A stretch of 8,331 nt of DNA, taken from positions 1 to 8,331 of the forward strand of contig JAQCGQ010000029.1 of the NCBI GenBank assembly GCA_027730465.1. Direction: 5' to 3'. A program made the position numbers and the translations under genes. Numbering within the stretch: the stretch's first letter is position 1; every line of letters begins with the position of its first letter. Origin of the DNA: Actinomycetota bacterium (GTDB lineage Bacteria; Actinomycetota; Actinomycetes; Nanopelagicales; Nanopelagicaceae). The notes beneath the pieces were generated by a model. That model saw nothing but the letters and a program-made list of their open reading frames with translations, was not told the origin of the DNA and searched no databases. Shown piece after piece: positions 7,742-8,331 of this stretch.

Positions 7742-7821
7742 GCGCCAATCCCCTTCCGCTATTTGGGTGTGAATTGCGCCTTACTAGCGGGTGAATCAAG
7801 CAGGGGCCCAAGAGAAAGCAA

Positions 7822-7836
7822 TAGGCTTAAATCATG
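7822..7836 (+). promoter_or_regulatory. Predicted leaderless promoter of ctaA (-10 element to ATG)
   Basis: TAGGCT (7822-7827) fits the actinobacterial -10 pattern TANNNT and is followed by 6 bases and then the ctaA ATG, the spacing expected when transcription starts at the A of the start codon. No Shine-Dalgarno motif is found before this ATG, which agrees with a leaderless mRNA. No convincing -35 element is seen near 7799-7804. Confidence 0.45.
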
Positions 7837-8331
7837 TTGGTAGGCAAAGGCTCAATAGCAGCAAAGCCTTTCTGGCTACTAGTTTTTCTGCAAGGGGCCC
7901 TAATTGTGACTGGCGGCGCGGTGCGCCTTACTGGATCGGGATTGGGATGTCCTACTTGGCCTGAGTGCACCCCGGGTTCCTATACACCTGTACCAAATCA
8001 AGCCGAAGGGCAATTACATGCTTGGATTGAATTTGGCAACCGATTGTTAACTTTTGTACTTCTTTTTACAGCCCTTTCTGTAGTACTTATTGCATTTAGA
8101 AGCTCTAAAAATGCCATTACGAAAAAGCGAATAAGAATATTAGCTGCTTTGCAGGTGCTGGGAATTTTAGGACAGGGAGTTTTGGGCGGGATAACAGTTC
8201 TAACAGGTTTGCATCCAATTACAGTTGCCGGACATTTTTTGTTATCAATTTTTCTTATTTCAGGAGCAATTTCTCTTAGATATGAAATGATTGGAATTAT
8301 CAAGCAACCACCGACTGGATTAATTGCCTCT
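7834..8331 (+). CDS. ctaA: CtaA, heme A synthase (COX15/CtaA family), C-terminus cut off by window edge
   Basis: My translation from the ATG at 7834 gives 166 residues in an open frame to the window edge, about the first half of a CtaA protein. It is an integral membrane enzyme that oxidises the methyl group of heme O to make heme A for cytochrome aa3 oxidase. Evidence: GGAVRLTGSGLGCPTWPEC (27-45) with the external Cys pair 39/45, LHAWIEFGNRLLTF (61-74) with conserved Glu 66, and GQGVLGGITVLTGLHPITV (113-131) followed by AGHFLL with His 134, a likely heme ligand. Membrane segments lie near 13-30, 71-88, 102-122 and 131-149. It is divergent from sufR; a neighbouring ctaA and suf operon is a known actinobacterial arrangement. 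The start has no Shine-Dalgarno motif and is probably leaderless. Confidence 0.95.
   Translation, partial: MLVGKGSIAAKPFWLLVFLQGALIVTGGAVRLTGSGLGCPTWPECTPGSYTPVPNQAEGQLHAWIEFGNRLLTFVLLFTALSVVLIAFRSSKNAITKKRIRILAALQVLGILGQGVLGGITVLTGLHPITVAGHFLLSIFLISGAISLRYEMIGIIKQPPTGLIAS

Noticed and set aside
7765..7796. Direct GGGTG repeats 24 bases apart upstream of ctaA
   Set aside because: The shared core is only 5 bases and the flanks differ, so chance is a sufficient explanation.
7998..8303. 101-residue minus-strand open frame
   Set aside because: It is antisense to ctaA, which has clear CtaA motifs in the plus strand.

Overview
The window looks like a chromosome segment of a low-GC actinobacterium. 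The base composition is AT-rich (my rough estimate is about 40% GC). The gene content and order are those of the actinobacterial SUF iron-sulfur cluster operon next to ctaA. A free-living freshwater lineage such as the acI group (Planktophila/Nanopelagicus type) would fit this mix of actinobacterial protein features, low GC and very tight gene packing. That placement is inference, not something the sequence proves.

Layout, from right to left along the minus strand: sufR (regulator, about 7026-7712), sufB (5614-7026), sufD (4529-5614), a small Rieske-type ferredoxin (4236-4529), sufC (3474-4226), sufS (2222-3469), sufU (1788-2222), sufT (1467-1778), then an ABC exporter half-transporter that runs off the left edge (1-1436). 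On the plus strand at the right edge, ctaA (heme A synthase) starts at 7834 and runs off the window. It is divergent from sufR. There is no gene-free stretch over 300 bases; the only real intergenic region is the roughly 120 bases between sufR and ctaA.

How it works together: SufS (PLP cysteine desulfurase) takes sulfur from cysteine and passes it to SufU. SufB, SufD and the ATPase SufC form the scaffold complex on which the cluster is built. SufT is a DUF59/MIP18-type maturation factor. SufR is expected to sense cluster status through a cysteine-rich C-terminal domain and control the operon. The Rieske ferredoxin lies between sufD and sufC and may supply electrons, but its role is not established. 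Four of the junctions overlap by exactly one base (TAATG or TAGTG), and the others are 4, 9, 9 and 30 bases, so the whole set is probably one transcript with translational coupling.

Assessment of novelty: this is a recognisable, largely conserved operon and I do not see an undescribed system. The points worth a second look are the embedded Rieske protein, the ABC exporter only 30 bases behind sufT, the shared sufR/ctaA control region with an apparent leaderless ctaA promoter, the uncertain sufR start, and the Asn in place of a heme-ligand His in CtaA.
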